A stretch of DNA of 64,000 bases, from the NCBI GenBank assembly GCA_021292105.1, contig CM037861.1, positions 53,842,920-53,906,919 of the forward strand, given 5' to 3'. Made by a program: the position numbers and the translations under genes. This DNA comes from Anadara kagoshimensis. Taxonomy: Eukaryota; Mollusca; Bivalvia; Arcoida; Arcidae. The first letter of the stretch is position 1. Each line of letters begins with the position of its first letter. Shown here piece after piece: positions 1-12,435 of the stretch. The notes under the pieces were generated by a model, which was not told where the DNA came from, made no database searches, and was given only the letters and a program-made list of their open reading frames with translations.

Positions 1-690
1 ATTTTCTACAAAGTTAAGTACGTACACTCTATGGTCTGATTTTATTTGTTCATTTTTTCCCGTGTCATATAACATCCACTCCCGCTTTTTGGTCAATCAT
101 TGTTCTAGAAGTATTAGACATACTTATTAAATATATGGTGGTTTTCATTGCCCCCACTTAACTTACACGTCCAGTGATGTGTAACTGTCGTAATGGGTAC
201 AATGTACGTAGTTTCGAAATACCCCGCTCAGGCTTCATTTAAATGAAATGGAACAACAACAAAACAAACAAACTTGTGCTGAAAATTTTCAGAACAACTG
301 AAACACAATAACAACGATATACCACTCACAATTCAAACCTATTGAGGCCACCTATCAGAAAAAAACAACAATTTTGTATTAATTGGTACAATTTGAGTTA
401 CAATGTGATAAGGTAAACCCCTAAGTATTATAATTAACCAGATGTTCGATCACTTATCAAGCATATGTACATTGTCCATATTTTGCATTTTGTATCGAAA
501 CTTTACGAAAAAGGCATATGCTATACTTTGTTTGAAGCAAAAGATTTTTGAAACAGTGTTTGATAAAATATGACCACAATATAGATGGGATTGATCAGTT
601 GCTATCGGCCTATGTGAAGGAGACGATAGGTCAGTCTTAGTAGCCAAGTTAGACTAATCAAATAATTTAACACTTTTTACTAATAAATAG
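1..690. other. AT-rich DNA without recognisable gene
   Basis: I see no coding signal, RNA gene or clear repeat here. The single open frame near 450-647 (minus) has no domain-like composition and no splice context. Confidence 0.5.
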
Positions 691-927
691 TGTGCAAGTT
701 CAGAATGATTACAACGAATCGGTGAAACAAAAGAAACAAAAGGGGTACATGAGACGTATTTTGTACATACTGCATTTGATTGCAACTGAAGGAAGGTAAT
801 AGTGTTCATCCCTCAAATGTGATTAAAATAAAACAGTAAAATCCAACATTGCATATATCTATTTACATACTCATGTTTAATTATTTAAAATAAATCTTCC
901 CCAATAGATGTAACTTCGATCTTTTGT

Positions 928-984
<57 letters not shown>

Positions 985-1650
985 AATACGCCTGACCTAT
1001 ATGCCGACATCACTTCAAAAGTGACGCATTGTCCCAAGTAGAGGATTTCTGTTTCATAACAATGACTGACCAACCAGAAATCTGTCAACATAAAAAAGTT
1101 TATTGGTGACAATAACCTGTAACCACCCACAGCTAACACACTCTTGGTATTAGAACTTATAGTATTCGCCGAAATTTTGATGTAAATAATCGTTAAAAAA
1201 CGTGCTACCTTACACATGGCATCAACGACCATTGACTGATTAATTTTCGCCATTATTGGTTTTGGGTTTAACTATACTTTTTACGTTCCTTCCTCAGTGT
1301 TTGTAAAACATTTATATTGAGCTCGATAAGATAATGTGCAACTTATTCTACAATTGGTATAGTAGACTTCACACTAATGATACACCATTAGCCTTCTCAT
1401 ACAGAAGAGTAAAAATATTACTTTTGTAAACGTTCGTTGAACTATTCTTTTTTATCATTAACGTGTATAAAACTAGTAGGAAAATTGGTTTAATTAGTAT
1501 AATTTGGCAGTTAGTTAATGCGGAACGCTAGTTTATGCAAAAGTAAACAGAATTATTAGAATCGGGTTAAACATCGAAGTCATAATGTTATAGTAAATTT
1601 GCAGCATTAAAAACCTTTGATTTATTTAGTTCTTATTTTATATATACATC
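690..1650 (+). repeat. Segmental duplication, copy A
   Basis: The stretch is repeated downstream in the same order. 720-930 matches 1943-2160, and 1015-1640 matches about 3168-3770, with many substitutions and small indels. Both copies carry a GA microsatellite at the same internal position. Copy B is longer because a retroelement fragment sits between its two halves. No gene is visible in either copy. Confidence 0.75.
933..980. repeat. (GA)n microsatellite
   Basis: About 24 uninterrupted GA units. It lies inside duplication copy A, at the position where copy B has its own GA array. Confidence 0.95.
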
Positions 1651-2288
1651 CATTCAAATAGTATAAGATTTATTTGTGTAAAACTCTAACACAAATTTTA
1701 ACAATCGCCAAAGATGGTCTTCAGCCTAGCTGAACAGGGATTCTGCTTATTTTGTCAAGCACCATACTGATTACAAAGAAAAATATACTGAAGATACCAT
1801 CATCAAAATGTTGGAGTTTTTGGTAGATAAAATATTTGTTGTGTTTGGTAATATAGTTTTTCAGCAATGGGTACCAAAGGGTACAAACTGTGCACCCAAA
1901 GTGCACTACGCTAATCAAGAAAATTCATTAGTTCATAAAGATTGCAATGGATCCAAGAAACAGAAGGGTTACATATGAAACACTTTTTGTATTGCAAGTT
2001 ATTACAATTAAAGGAGGGAAATAATGCCCATCCCACAAATGCGATTAAAGAAAACAGTAGTAAATTAAAATCCAGTCGAGTATTGATCTATTTCTAAACT
2101 CGTGTTTATTTATTAAAAATAAATCCTCCTCAATGGATGCGACTTCCATGCTTTGTTTTCTGTATTGCATATAAGAGTAAAACGTTTTCTATTTATTCAT
2201 GAGCAATAGTTAAAGGCGCCTGTTAGAGTACAGTGGAACACATATTATTGGTTAGATAGTTGTAAAATAAGAGAAACATAAAATCAAA

Positions 2289-2407
<119 letters not shown>

Positions 2408-2520
2408 GAATGAGATCCCCTGCCCTATGTGCCGGCATCACCTAAAGTGACATATACACATCAGCCAAATCACAGCAAGGCAAGAAAAAACCTAGGTTTC
2501 GTACGGCGGAATATGCAGGG

Positions 2521-3010
2521 ATGCAAACCACCAGCCACAGCAGCCGAATAACACTAGTACGCCCAACACTAGAATATTCTTCGCCAGTGTGGGATCCTCA
2601 TACTCAGCAGTACATCAATTCCTTAGAGGCAGTACAAAGAAGGGCAGCACGATTTGTAGTCAACCACTTCCACGACTACCACGACTACACCCCTGAGACT
2701 GTGACGAACATCTTGTAGCAGCACTACTGGGAAACCCTGCAAGCTAGAATATCTAACGTCAGACTCATTATGTCGTATAAAGTCCTGCATGATGAAGTTG
2801 CGATTCCACCCAACAAGTTTGTCACAGCAGGGGATTCGGGAACCTGGGAAGCCCATAAACTGTTGGAAAATACCATCATCCCGATACACCTTAAGATTCT
2901 CATTCTTTTCGTGGACAGTAATTACAGTGGAACCTGTTGCCATCAGAATCAGATATAACAGCTGCAACGACCACAGAAGACTTCTGACGACGATTAAGTG
3001 GTCCGCCTGT
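2521..3010 (+). pseudogene. Non-LTR retrotransposon reverse-transcriptase C-terminal fragment
   Basis: The frame from 2521 reads LVRPTLEYSSPVWDPHTQ, then LEAVQRRAARFV. These are hallmark sequences just C-terminal to the catalytic core of CR1/Jockey-like non-LTR reverse transcriptases (seen motif; family knowledge). The frame stops at 2718. Homologous-looking sequence continues past the stop (WETLQARISNVRLIMSYKVL), and a further piece follows in another frame with RFSFFSWTVITVEPVAIRI, resembling the usual R-x-SFFPRTIxxWNxLP end. It has no catalytic motif and has stops and frameshifts, so it is a dead 3' fragment. Confidence 0.8.
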
Positions 3011-3966
3011 GAACCACAGCGCCATGTATATGTAAGAAAGATACAAGGTGTTTTTACCAGTTTTTTAATAATTGAGGATTTTAACTGCCATCAACATGCG
3101 CCTGAGTCATAACATCTTATGAAGGATTATACTCAGTAACAAGAAGACGAATAAGATCACTTGAAAAGTGACGCATTGTCCTGACTAGAGGGTTTCTGTA
3201 TCATAACAGTAACTGACCAACCAGAAATCTGTCAACATCATAAACGTTTATTGGTGACAATTATCGGTATCCATCCACAGCTAACACACCCTTGGTATTA
3301 GAACTTATAGAACTCGCCGAAATGTCGATGTAACTAATCGTTAAAAACGTGACACCTTACACATGGCATCAATGGTCATTAACTCACCGTTATTGGAACA
3401 GTGGTTTTGAGTGCAACCCAACTTTCTTATCTTCCTTCATCAGTTTTCCGTCAACAAGTGGATATTGCTTTGTTATTCGAAAACATTTAAATTGATTTCT
3501 ACAAGATAGTGCGCAGCTAATACTACTATGGATATAGTATACTTCACGATACATCATTACCTTTCCTATAGAAAAGAGTAATAGTATTGTTTTTGTAAAT
3601 GTTCATTGAACTTTTTTATTTTATCATTAACGTGTATAAAACTGGAAGGAAAATTGTTTTAATTGGAGATAGTTTGGCAGTTAGTTAATGTAGAATGCTG
3701 ATTTATGCTTCAGTAAACAGACTTGATAGGACGGGTTAAACGTCAAAGTGAAGTCGCAGCATGAAAACCCTTTTTTAATTTCTTATTTAATATTAAAATT
3801 TATCCAAATCCAACATTAAGTTTTAATATATAATAATTCACGTGTTTTCCAAAAGTATACAAAACCCTATGTGTTTGTCGAAATTGATACATTCAGCATT
3901 ACAATACTTAATAATCGTGGCATCTATAGAACTATTCATCTATAGAATTATTTCATATAAGATATA

Positions 3967-4145
3967 CAGTCAAACCTGGCTATAAAGGCCACCCCAGGGA
4001 ACCAGTAAAAGTGGTCTTTATGGACAGGTGGTTCTTTTATACAGGTTCAAATAATATGAATAAAGAACAATTGGAATACAATTCTACTGGCCTTTATAAG
4101 CAGGTGGCCCTTTTATAGAGGTGGCCTTTAAGGCAGGTTGGACTG
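3967..4145 (+). mobile_element. MITE-1 (mariner-like TIRs), copy 1
   Basis: A 179-bp element with ~27-bp terminal inverted repeats: CAGTCAAACCTGGCTATAAA at the left and its imperfect complement ending GGTTGGACTG at the right. It is flanked by TA on both sides (3965-3966, 4146-4147), as for Tc1/mariner-mobilised elements. It has no coding capacity. Further copies lie at 58,405 and, degraded, at 59,114. Confidence 0.85.
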
Positions 4146-4147
4146 TA

Positions 4148-5355
4148 CAATGGAACCTGTTATAGCAACCATCTACATACAAAGACCATCTTTCTTTTTT
4201 ACTAATACCACTGTTTTAGGATTCCCTTAATTCATATTTGAACCATATATAAGTACTAACTGTCTAAAAAGTCCCCTATGTGGTCGTAACATACAGGTTT
4301 TACTATAATTTAAACGCCATTTTATTCCTTGCGCAAACTATCACTTTTTGTAACAATTTTTATACCTCATTTCTTATCTGACTGATCACTCATTTAAATT
4401 AAATTCGCCGAGGGATTGACTTTCACGAGGATTGTCATATGATATATTTTGTTGTAGGGGAAGCTGCTGTCGTATATTGTCACGATTACATAACTCATGT
4501 GCACTACAATAAAGCCAAAATATATGAAATGTCATTGCATGTTTATTGGAAGCATGTCCTCTCCTTTTTTCGGAAATTGTATTGTTCCTACAATTCTCTA
4601 TCGTATATCATAAGTTTAATCATATATTTACACAAAGACAAAGGAAACATTCGTTTTTCAAAAAAACTTAGACTTTGAATCAGGTTCAACTTTCGGTTCT
4701 GGGTTTTCTTTTGTTTCATATTTATGAATGAATGCAGAGCAAAATCAATAAAATGACAGAAAGTACAACCTACAAGTAATATAATTATCAAGTGATGATA
4801 TAAACAACCTGGTTTAAATAATAGTAGGTCATTAGGTCTTTAACAGTGTTAGATGAAAAGAATGTGCTATATAATGTTCCTTTTAAATAATTCTAGTTTT
4901 GTTTACAAGTGTTATACATAAAATTTAACTGACATAGTTTTTAAATCACAAAAATGATGACAGAAAGCGTTGTATGAAAATAACATATACTAGTATATAA
5001 AGTCTCGGACCCATGTTACAGTAAAAAATTATTTTTTGTTTGAAGAACATTAACGGTAGCTAAAAATACTGGAAGTTGTGTCTTGAGATAAGAATTGGTC
5101 TCTGTGTGGTCGAGTGTACTAAACGTCAAAGTGCCTCCTAGCTCTTGGCATCACATTCAGCTAAAGTCTAGTTAGAAATGTATGTCAGTTCACCTCACGA
5201 AGATAATCGATTTCAAATTGGTATTTTTGATACCACTAAAAGTACTTATACAGTACTTTGTATTTCACAAAAGATAGAAAGTATCAAATGGCAGTGTTGA
5301 CCTAACAAATTCCAATTGCCTTTATGTTAGGTTGTCGATTTATGAAGGGCTTAAT
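4148..5355. other. Intergenic DNA, nothing recognised
   Basis: AT-rich sequence. The small open frames (for example 4439-4678) lack domain features or good splice signals. I see no repeat matching other parts of the window. Confidence 0.45.
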
Positions 5356-5357
5356 GC

Positions 5358-5470
5358 TAAGTCAAGTGAGAGCGGTTGCTTCGGAAAGGTTAGTACCTCC
5401 AGTTAAGCTATCACACCCGCTCCGTGTGTAATCAAAATATATTAAAAAAAGTTCATAGAAACTATATCAA
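5358..5470 (+). repeat. REP interspersed repeat, partial copy
   Basis: Matches the middle of the REP family best seen at 10,146-10,400: a 'gaggccgggtgctccggaag'-like stretch, a 'gttagctagctacacccgc'-like stretch, then TGTGTAATCAAAAT. The left end is missing and the copy is quite diverged. Confidence 0.65.
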
Positions 5471-5554
5471 TCAATGTTTCAGTTTAACTTTCTGCTCTTA
5501 TGTTTTATAATGCAACTGAAGGGATCTGCAATAAAATATCATCAAGCTAAAGAC

Positions 5555-5830
5555 AACAAATTGAATTATAAATATATTAGGATAATAAAAAAATCCCGAA
5601 CTAATACAAAAATCCTGAACTAATACAATATTTTCTGAACAATACAAAGAGAATTACAAATATATTTGGATATTTAAAAATCATGAACAATACAGAGGGA
5701 ATTATAAAACATATATGGAGACAATTTGTAATTCACCGCTAATAAAGAGAGAATTGTAAATATGAAAAATGGAAACTCTCTACAAATTGAGAGAGAATTA
5801 TAACAATTGGACATAAATGCAAAGAATAAT
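5555..5830. repeat. Degenerate AT-rich tandem repeat, block 1
   Basis: Units of roughly 55-70 bp repeat the order 'acaaagagaattataaatat', then 'attgggataatt', then 'cccgaacta'. The units are strongly diverged. A longer block of the same family lies at 7000-7960. Confidence 0.6.
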
Positions 5831-5869
5831 ATCATCTTTGAAGACAAGTAAAAAGATATTTATGGTGTA

Positions 5870-6600
5870 AAAGTGCTTAAGTATTTGTGTACTGGGCATG
5901 TACATGTTAATTTGGCAAATCTTTTATTATGACATAAGTATTATAACGTGATGATATTAAGTCATCTTTTTAACAACCCATTAGCCCTCTATGAACGCAT
6001 TTCTTATTTTTATCATTTAAACGTCCAAGTAAACAAAAATCATCACGATCAAATACTAGTATTTTCAATTTCATTCTTTACTATAAATATTTTATGCATC
6101 ATTTTACTTCCTTGCAAGTATAAGTAGGGTGTTGGGGTCAAAGAAATGGCTTTAACCATTGAGGTGTCTAGAAATGACGTTTATAGTACTTTGGATTCTA
6201 TTGCTAGAGGGCGTTTTGCAGCTTGCCTTGCACGGCAAAGGAAGCCATAGCACAATAAACGCATTTGTGGACAGTTCAATGGTAATATTTATTTTCGTTT
6301 TTCAGATTAAAGACGCCGGTACTTTATGGTGTTAAAACGGGTTTAATCTCACCAACACAGTGCAGTCACACGTGTACGCCATTGTATATCTATCAATATT
6401 GGAGTTCTATGATACAATGTTACATTAGTATTTTAGTTATGCACTCTAGCACAGAATCTTTGATATTTGAAATAATAGGAAGACACGACAAAAGCGGTAA
6501 TAAAAACCGCTACATTGCTTTCTCGTGTTAAAAATAACGATGTACACTCATGTGAAAGATTACTCAGCTGAGTAAATTTTCTTGAATCAATAAAATTATG
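5870..6600 (+). repeat. Segmental duplication, upstream copy
   Basis: 5870-6080 matches about 8060-8390, sharing TAACGTGATGATATTAAGTC and flanks. 6490-6600 matches about 9242-9380, sharing GATTACTCAGCTG and flanks. The order is kept, with extra sequence in the downstream copy. Together with the two tandem blocks this suggests duplication of a block of about 2.2-2.7 kb. Confidence 0.65.
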
Positions 6601-6696
6601 GCGATTCATCTATTATAACAAAAATATATTTGAAAAACCTTTAATTAAACTCTCAATTAAAATCATGACAAATTATTGATAACTTAATTTTTTGAG

Positions 6697-6740
6697 AAAT
6701 AAATAAATAAATAAATAAATAAATAAATTAATTAATAAAT
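6697..6740. repeat. (AAAT)n microsatellite
   Basis: About ten AAAT units, slightly imperfect at the right end. Confidence 0.9.
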
Positions 6741-6999
6741 AAAAATGAAAACCCCAAAACAACTTAAACTAAACAATAACAGTATTGTCAAGGTTTCACT
6801 GGTTGTAAAAATTAGATGCTGTTCGACCATTACAAAAGCAATTGAAGCAAACCACTAGGTAAAATTGTTACCATTACATAAAGTATCCATATCAGAGTTG
6901 AGCGATACAGGCTTTAGTTTGTCACTTTAAAACATAATCACCTATGATAATTTCGCAGAATGATTTATTATTCCAACATAGGAATTGTTTTCAAATTAC

Positions 7000-7506
7000 G
7001 ATAATGTCACAGACAAATGGGAAATAAATACTTTAAAATAGTTTTAAATTACCGACCAAAAGAGAAATATAAATATATTAAAATAGTTTGAAACTCCAAA
7101 ACAATAGAAATTGGAATATAAATGTATAGGTTTAGTGTGAAATATCCGACTAATACTGAGAGAATTATAAATATATTGGGATCATTCGAATTCCCGACCT
7201 GTACAAAGAGTAATTAGTAACTTTCGTATCAAATATATATCTGAGGATAATAAATTCAAACTCCCGACCAATTTAGAGAAAAGAATAAGTATATTTGGAT
7301 AATTTGAAAATACCGACTTACCGAGAAATGTATTGGCAAAATTAATAACTTAGCAAATACAGAGAGGAAAATATATTTTATGAAATAATTCAAATCTCCT
7401 CATATAAAACAGTGAGATGTACAAATATATTGGGATAATTTGAAAATTCCCGACTTATACAAAGAGAAATATATCTGAATGATAAATAACCCTCAGCAAA
7501 TACAGA

Positions 7507-7545
<39 letters not shown>

Positions 7546-7960
7546 ATGATTTAATTCTCTCAACTTAAACAGATGAATGTATAAATATATTAAGATAATT
7601 TGAAATCTCCGCCTTATACAAAGACAAAGAGAAATACATTTGGATATTAATAGTTTCCGGCAAATACATATTTATTGAAAAAAATTACATCTCCCAACCA
7701 AATCAGAGGGTGTAGACTGGAATAGCTTGAAACAAAAAGAAATGCATTGTGATGATCAAAAGTTCCCTGCAAATACAGAAGAAAATCCATATTGATTGGT
7801 ATAATTGACAACTTCAGATTTATTAAAATATTGTGGAAATTTTAATCTCCAGTCTTATACAGTATACCAGCCCGAAAAATAATAAGCCATAAAAAGACTA
7901 ATAAACTTTGAAGTTATCGACCAAATAACAAAAGTATAGATAAATTAGGAAAATAGAGAT
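7000..7960. repeat. Degenerate AT-rich tandem repeat, block 2
   Basis: Some 13-15 diverged units of about 60-75 bp of the block-1 family, each with a version of 'tataaatatattgggataat' then 'tcccgacctatacaaagaga'. A (TA)n microsatellite (7510-7541) sits in one unit. No coding signal. Confidence 0.65.
7510..7541. repeat. (TA)n microsatellite
   Basis: Sixteen TA units within the degenerate tandem block. Confidence 0.95.
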
Positions 7961-8100
7961 AAATATATAGAATTGTGTCTATCTAAAAGGAACATTATCA
8001 TATTTGAATAAAATGTAAAAGAATGACATTCTATAAACTATAAAAGAGCTAATGTTTTTATAGATTGGGGATGTATATGTTTGTTTGGCAAACATAATTT

Positions 8101-8225
8101 AAAAATCTCAAACTAAGTCAAAGCTGACAATCTTAGTTAAACACGCAAACTTCCATTAGAGTTGTGAGACCGGATGTTCCGAAAGGGTAAGGTACCTCTT
8201 ATTTAGCTAGGTACACTAACGGCAC
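8101..8225 (+). repeat. REP interspersed repeat, partial copy
   Basis: Contains the REP core (AAACACGCAAACTTCCATTA, then GAGACCGGATGTTCCGAAAG, then TTAGCTAGGTACAC). It is truncated at the right, where the 8225-8390 segmental-duplication sequence begins. Confidence 0.7.
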
Positions 8226-9058
8226 GGCATAAGTGTTATAACGTGATGATATTAAGTCATTTTTTGAACAACCAATCAGTCCTTTATAAACGCATTCCTT
8301 ATTTTTCAATAATACAGTTTGAACGTCCAAGTAAACCAAAAAAACCACGATCAATTATACATGTTGATTTATTTCTTTATTTCCGTAATAGCATAAACCA
8401 GGAAAGTCAATATAATATCAATGATATAAGTCAGAGTTGTTTTTCATAAAACTGTGTATACCATGACTAGGTGGTCCACATGTCACTTAAATCGCTATTT
8501 TTGACCATATGGCTCCTTAGCACCTTATGTGTTGCTTCAAAATGTATTTATGTTATTAGTTACATATTATAATGTAATATAATTTCCAGATAATATTTTT
8601 TCTGCAAAATCAAAAGCGAGACTGATGAAACTGCTTAAACACATACATTTTGTCTGAAACAAAAAATGCCGGCTTTCTGCAGCCACCCATACTAACAAAA
8701 ATTCTGAGACTTTTTGTTCTAAACCAAACAAATCGTCTAGACATATAAAATTGTTTACTCATAATTTATTATGTTATAATTCAATTTTAATACTATCCAG
8801 TGTTGTAAATTTTTCATATCTATGATCCCATAGGATTTTTTAAGCATGCCGAAACTACCATTTTTATTTCTCTGTTGACGCCCTTGACGTATTGTTTACA
8901 TGGTTGCCATTGGCAATTAGCTATATTCCGCTTTTCGATTAATGCGCCATGTTTTTGTTTTAATGCGCTGTTTTTTTTTTATTTCATGTGTATAATTTAA
9001 TAAAAGATAACATGAATGTTATGAATATTGAACTTATTTTTGAATTTAATTATAAGAA

Positions 9059-9202
9059 ATGATTGTATTTTTTTGTTTTTATTGGGTCATAGATAAAATT
9101 ATTTAGTGCACGCGTATGCATAAACCACTTTGCTTTTTTATGACGCGCGCACCAAATAATTTTATCTCTGACCCCATAGATAGAAAAAAAAATTACAATC
9201 AT
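9059..9202. mobile_element. Foldback (long-palindrome) MITE
   Basis: Two ~62-bp arms (9059-9120 and 9140-9202) are imperfect reverse complements around a ~20-bp loop. Both outer ends read ATGATTGTA(A/T)TTTTTT inward, and the inner arms share AGATAAAATTATTT and a GCGCG-rich stretch. There is no coding capacity. It would form a strong hairpin. Confidence 0.8.
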
Positions 9203-10145
9203 ATTCAAATAATGTAACATTTATATTGAATTTGTAAGAAATGAGAACCGGATTAATAATAAAAACCGCAACATTTCTTTCTCTTTTTAAAATAATGATG
9301 TATACTCATGTGATAGATTACTCAGCTGGGTTTTTTTATCTAAATTTTCCAAAACTACTAAATCATGGCGAATCAGTAATGGCTAAATTGTTTGTCAAAA
9401 TCCTTGTAATTGCTGCATATTTTTCGGATGTCAGGTTCTAACAATTGGATGTAGTTAGGGTATAAATCATTAAAGTACAACACAAGACACCATTTTCCCC
9501 ATTACAGACTTTAATTCATCTCATTTAATATAATTAAAAAAAGACTAAAATGACGAAAGCAAACTGTTTGATTTTATTCAAATATTTTACAAACAAGTTA
9601 ATGGTTAAGATTTCAAAAGAAAGTATTACCTAATTTGTCTGTAAATTTGCGTTTTTTTAACTTTGATTGACTGTGCTTTATATTGGTAAAAACTATAGTG
9701 GTGAAGAATTTTATTCGGAAATGGCCGTCTAATGCCGTACAATTAACATGTTATAAGATTAATTTAAACCACTGGGTCGGGTGTCTCTGTTAGTAGACTA
9801 AGCATCCCTTGATTATAAACTCGGTAGGCATTACTTTTGAATTGTCATACATATACTACTGTCTAAATTTGCCGCTAGTTAAATAAGTAAATCCACCCCC
9901 AAAATAAGGTATACTACCTCATGAAAAGTACATCATCAGCTAAAATTGGTTAACTATATTTTGGTTCTTTGGATATTTTTACAATCCTTTTAAATAATGT
10001 GGTTTTACAGTTTGATCCAAGCACTGTTGATAAGAGTTATATTCAGAAACAACCGTCTCGTTATGTTTAATTAAAATTGGTATAATGTGTAACGCAAACA
10101 TTATTGCTTGGATCAATGAACATTAAACAAAGACTTAGATATAAT

Positions 10146-10400
10146 CAAAAACAAACATACTAATCCATTTCCGAAGCACAATCCAGAAGCAAAGTAAAAA
10201 CTTTGGAACCGACAAGTTAGGTTAGACACGTGAACTTCCACCAGGGAAGTGAGGCCGGGTGCTCCGGAAGGGTAAGCACCTTCTGTTTAGCTAGCTACAC
10301 CCGCCACGTGTGTAATCAAAATTGTGTGAAAGGAACATGGAACTATGAGACGTCAAATATATCCAAGGCAATCCTGGATATATTAACGATGTGTTCACAT
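10146..10400 (+). repeat. REP interspersed repeat, most complete copy
   Basis: The reference copy in this window. It starts AAAAACAAACATACTAATCC, runs through CAAAGTAAAAACTTTGGAAC, CACGTGAACTTCCACCAGGG, GGCCGGGTGCTCCGGAAGGG and TAGCTAGCTACACCCGCCAC, and ends near GACGTCAAATATATCCAAGG. I see no long terminal inverted repeats, no A/B-box pair and no poly(A), so its class is unresolved. The apparent open frames across it recur in other copies and are not genes. Confidence 0.75.
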
Positions 10401-11844
10401 ACATCAAGAACAAAAATACCAGAAATAATACTTTTAACATTGAGTCAATATTACAGAGTATCGAAAATGTTTTCCATCGAGTACTCGTTGACATCAATAA
10501 GAGAAATATATATAACCGTAAAAGAAGTTCCTATATTGTCTCTATGTAGAGGTGTGTGTCATATTTTTAAGCATTTCTAACCTTGTTATTTGGCTGGTAT
10601 AGAATTACTACAAACTCTTTGTAGAAAAATAATGTGTTGTTGTACTAACATTTAATCTGATAATTACGACACAAAAGACGATCAAGGATCGTCTTTTAAA
10701 ATGTTAGATCATACTGACTGACAAAGCAACAGGATAGTCACTCGATATAATAGAGTTAAGTATTTTTACTATCAATGAGCAGCCATGACGATTACGCAAC
10801 TGATACTTATGGTATTAAATATACATCCTTGCAAAGGCCAGTTTCAACCGTAAAATAAAAATATATATTTTACAAATTTTGGGCATATACGGTTTGAAAA
10901 TTAAACGGATAATTATACCTAGATAAAACTCAAACAATGGATTACATTATGTCATGCATATCCGGTGCAGTCGTTAAGCATTCCATCAAAAGACACGTGT
11001 TTAATACACATCTGAAACCTATAAGTAAGAGGGGAAACACGCCACCTATGGCTTGACGGTCTTCATTACTAAAAACGACACAAAATCAGCTATAGTATTA
11101 AGATTTGGATTTATTATTATAAAGTTGTTTGGCGATAACGGGTTATGGCTGTACAATACAAAAGCCAAGACTACAATTGAGTCTGTAATGGGCATCCTCA
11201 ACACACAATTATATAACAAGTAAAATGATTATTAAAAGAATGCAAAGATGATTCCTGGTAACAGAAGGTCAGCATTCACTTAAAATGAAAACATTTCCAT
11301 ATTTATATTTACGAAAATAGCTTTATTCAATATACTGGTGAGAGCAACATTTGCCAATCATTGTCACTTTTTGTATCAGCCGTGACAAATTGTTGTCTGG
11401 GTGGTTGAGCAGTTAATCTGAAAATATAAATTGTAAAACTACAGCAGTACACGCTCTTCTTCATAAAAAACATATATACGAGGTGGGTTGATGGGTGAAA
11501 ATTTTTAAGAAGCTGACACTTTCCAAAGGAAAACCGCGTGTTTTATACACATTAAAAAAGAGTTTAGTTAAAGGGACGTGATAACACTAAGTATGCGTTC
11601 GATATACAATAATAAAAATTCTTAAGATAATAGTGCACACTTAGCTTTGATAAATTGATTTAAAGCATTAAATCTTATTAAAAACTTTTTATTATTTCAA
11701 TATTAATTGGTGATCTTAATAGAATTTGGTTTTTCCCGTGTTTTGATTTTGATTCCGTTTGTTCTGTCTTGATTATTTCTCTTGTCAAGTGGATATTGTT
11801 CATTGGATTGTTGACTGTCTGTATCCTAAACGAACTTACTTACA
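10401..11844. other. Intergenic DNA, nothing recognised
   Basis: AT-rich sequence without exon-like or RNA-like signals. I found no match to the repeat families named elsewhere. Confidence 0.4.
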
Positions 11845-12117
11845 GTGTTGTCCTTCACATGTTTTCTTAAATACTTGGTGCATCTGAACCGTAAAGTAGC
11901 TAGGTTAAGTATGTCTAGGCAAATTAAATTTAAAACATATGTTAATTACATAGTATTACAGATCGGATGCTCAACTAAATTTGTCAGTTTTCAAAATTTT
12001 GACTTTGCTTTTGAGATTGTTATTTTTACAGACACCATTGTGTTCGTATTTGGTTTGTTTATAAAGCTTGATTTATACACATCCTTGTCAACTCTTGAGA
12101 AAAGAATATCCTAAATT

Positions 12118-12435
12118 CATTGGACTCCATATGCATGTAGAGATGACGTTCTATCTCTTAATAATCCTGAATATGAGAAATATTGGAAAACCGTCTATCC
12201 TTCTGTGCTTAAAATAGTAGATACGACTGATATCCCCAAATTACAACAACCACTTAAGGTTACATAAGAGTTGTATGACAAACTTGACAACTATAATTTT
12301 TCTAATGTCAACATTCCTTTTAAATGCAACAATGGTTCTCCTGCTATGATGTTACAGTTAATACAAAATGAAGGACTTTGTTCTCACATCTGGAACTCTA
12401 TAAAAAGAAAGAGGCTGTTTACGAACCCTTGTTGA
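12118..12435 (+). pseudogene. Decayed coding remnant, unrecognised
   Basis: Read in the frame beginning at 12,121, about 100 codons look protein-like (WTPYACRDDVLSLNNPEYEK, later NVNIPFKCNNGSPAMMLQ) with one internal stop near codon 50 and a stop after FTNPC. The amino-acid make-up is far more ordinary than that of the surrounding AT-rich frames. I do not recognise a domain. A retroelement ORF1 fragment or an old retrocopy would fit. Confidence 0.35.

Larger units (their letters stand above)
8060..9440 (+). repeat. Segmental duplication, downstream copy
   Basis: Downstream counterpart of 5870-6600. The matching segments are about 8060-8390 and 9242-9380. Between them lies sequence absent from the upstream copy, including the foldback element at 9059-9202 and a REP fragment. 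Confidence 0.6.

Noticed and set aside
885..1253. 122-codon minus-strand frame with a Ser/Leu repeat
   Set aside because: The repeat comes from the GA microsatellite; the rest is shared with the duplicated non-coding block. The same holds for 2223-2441 and 43,310-43,558.
10230..10580. 116-codon frame beginning in a REP copy
   Set aside because: Similar short frames arise in the other REP copies (18,526-18,810 minus; 57,488-57,682) from shared repeat DNA, with no conservation beyond the repeat.
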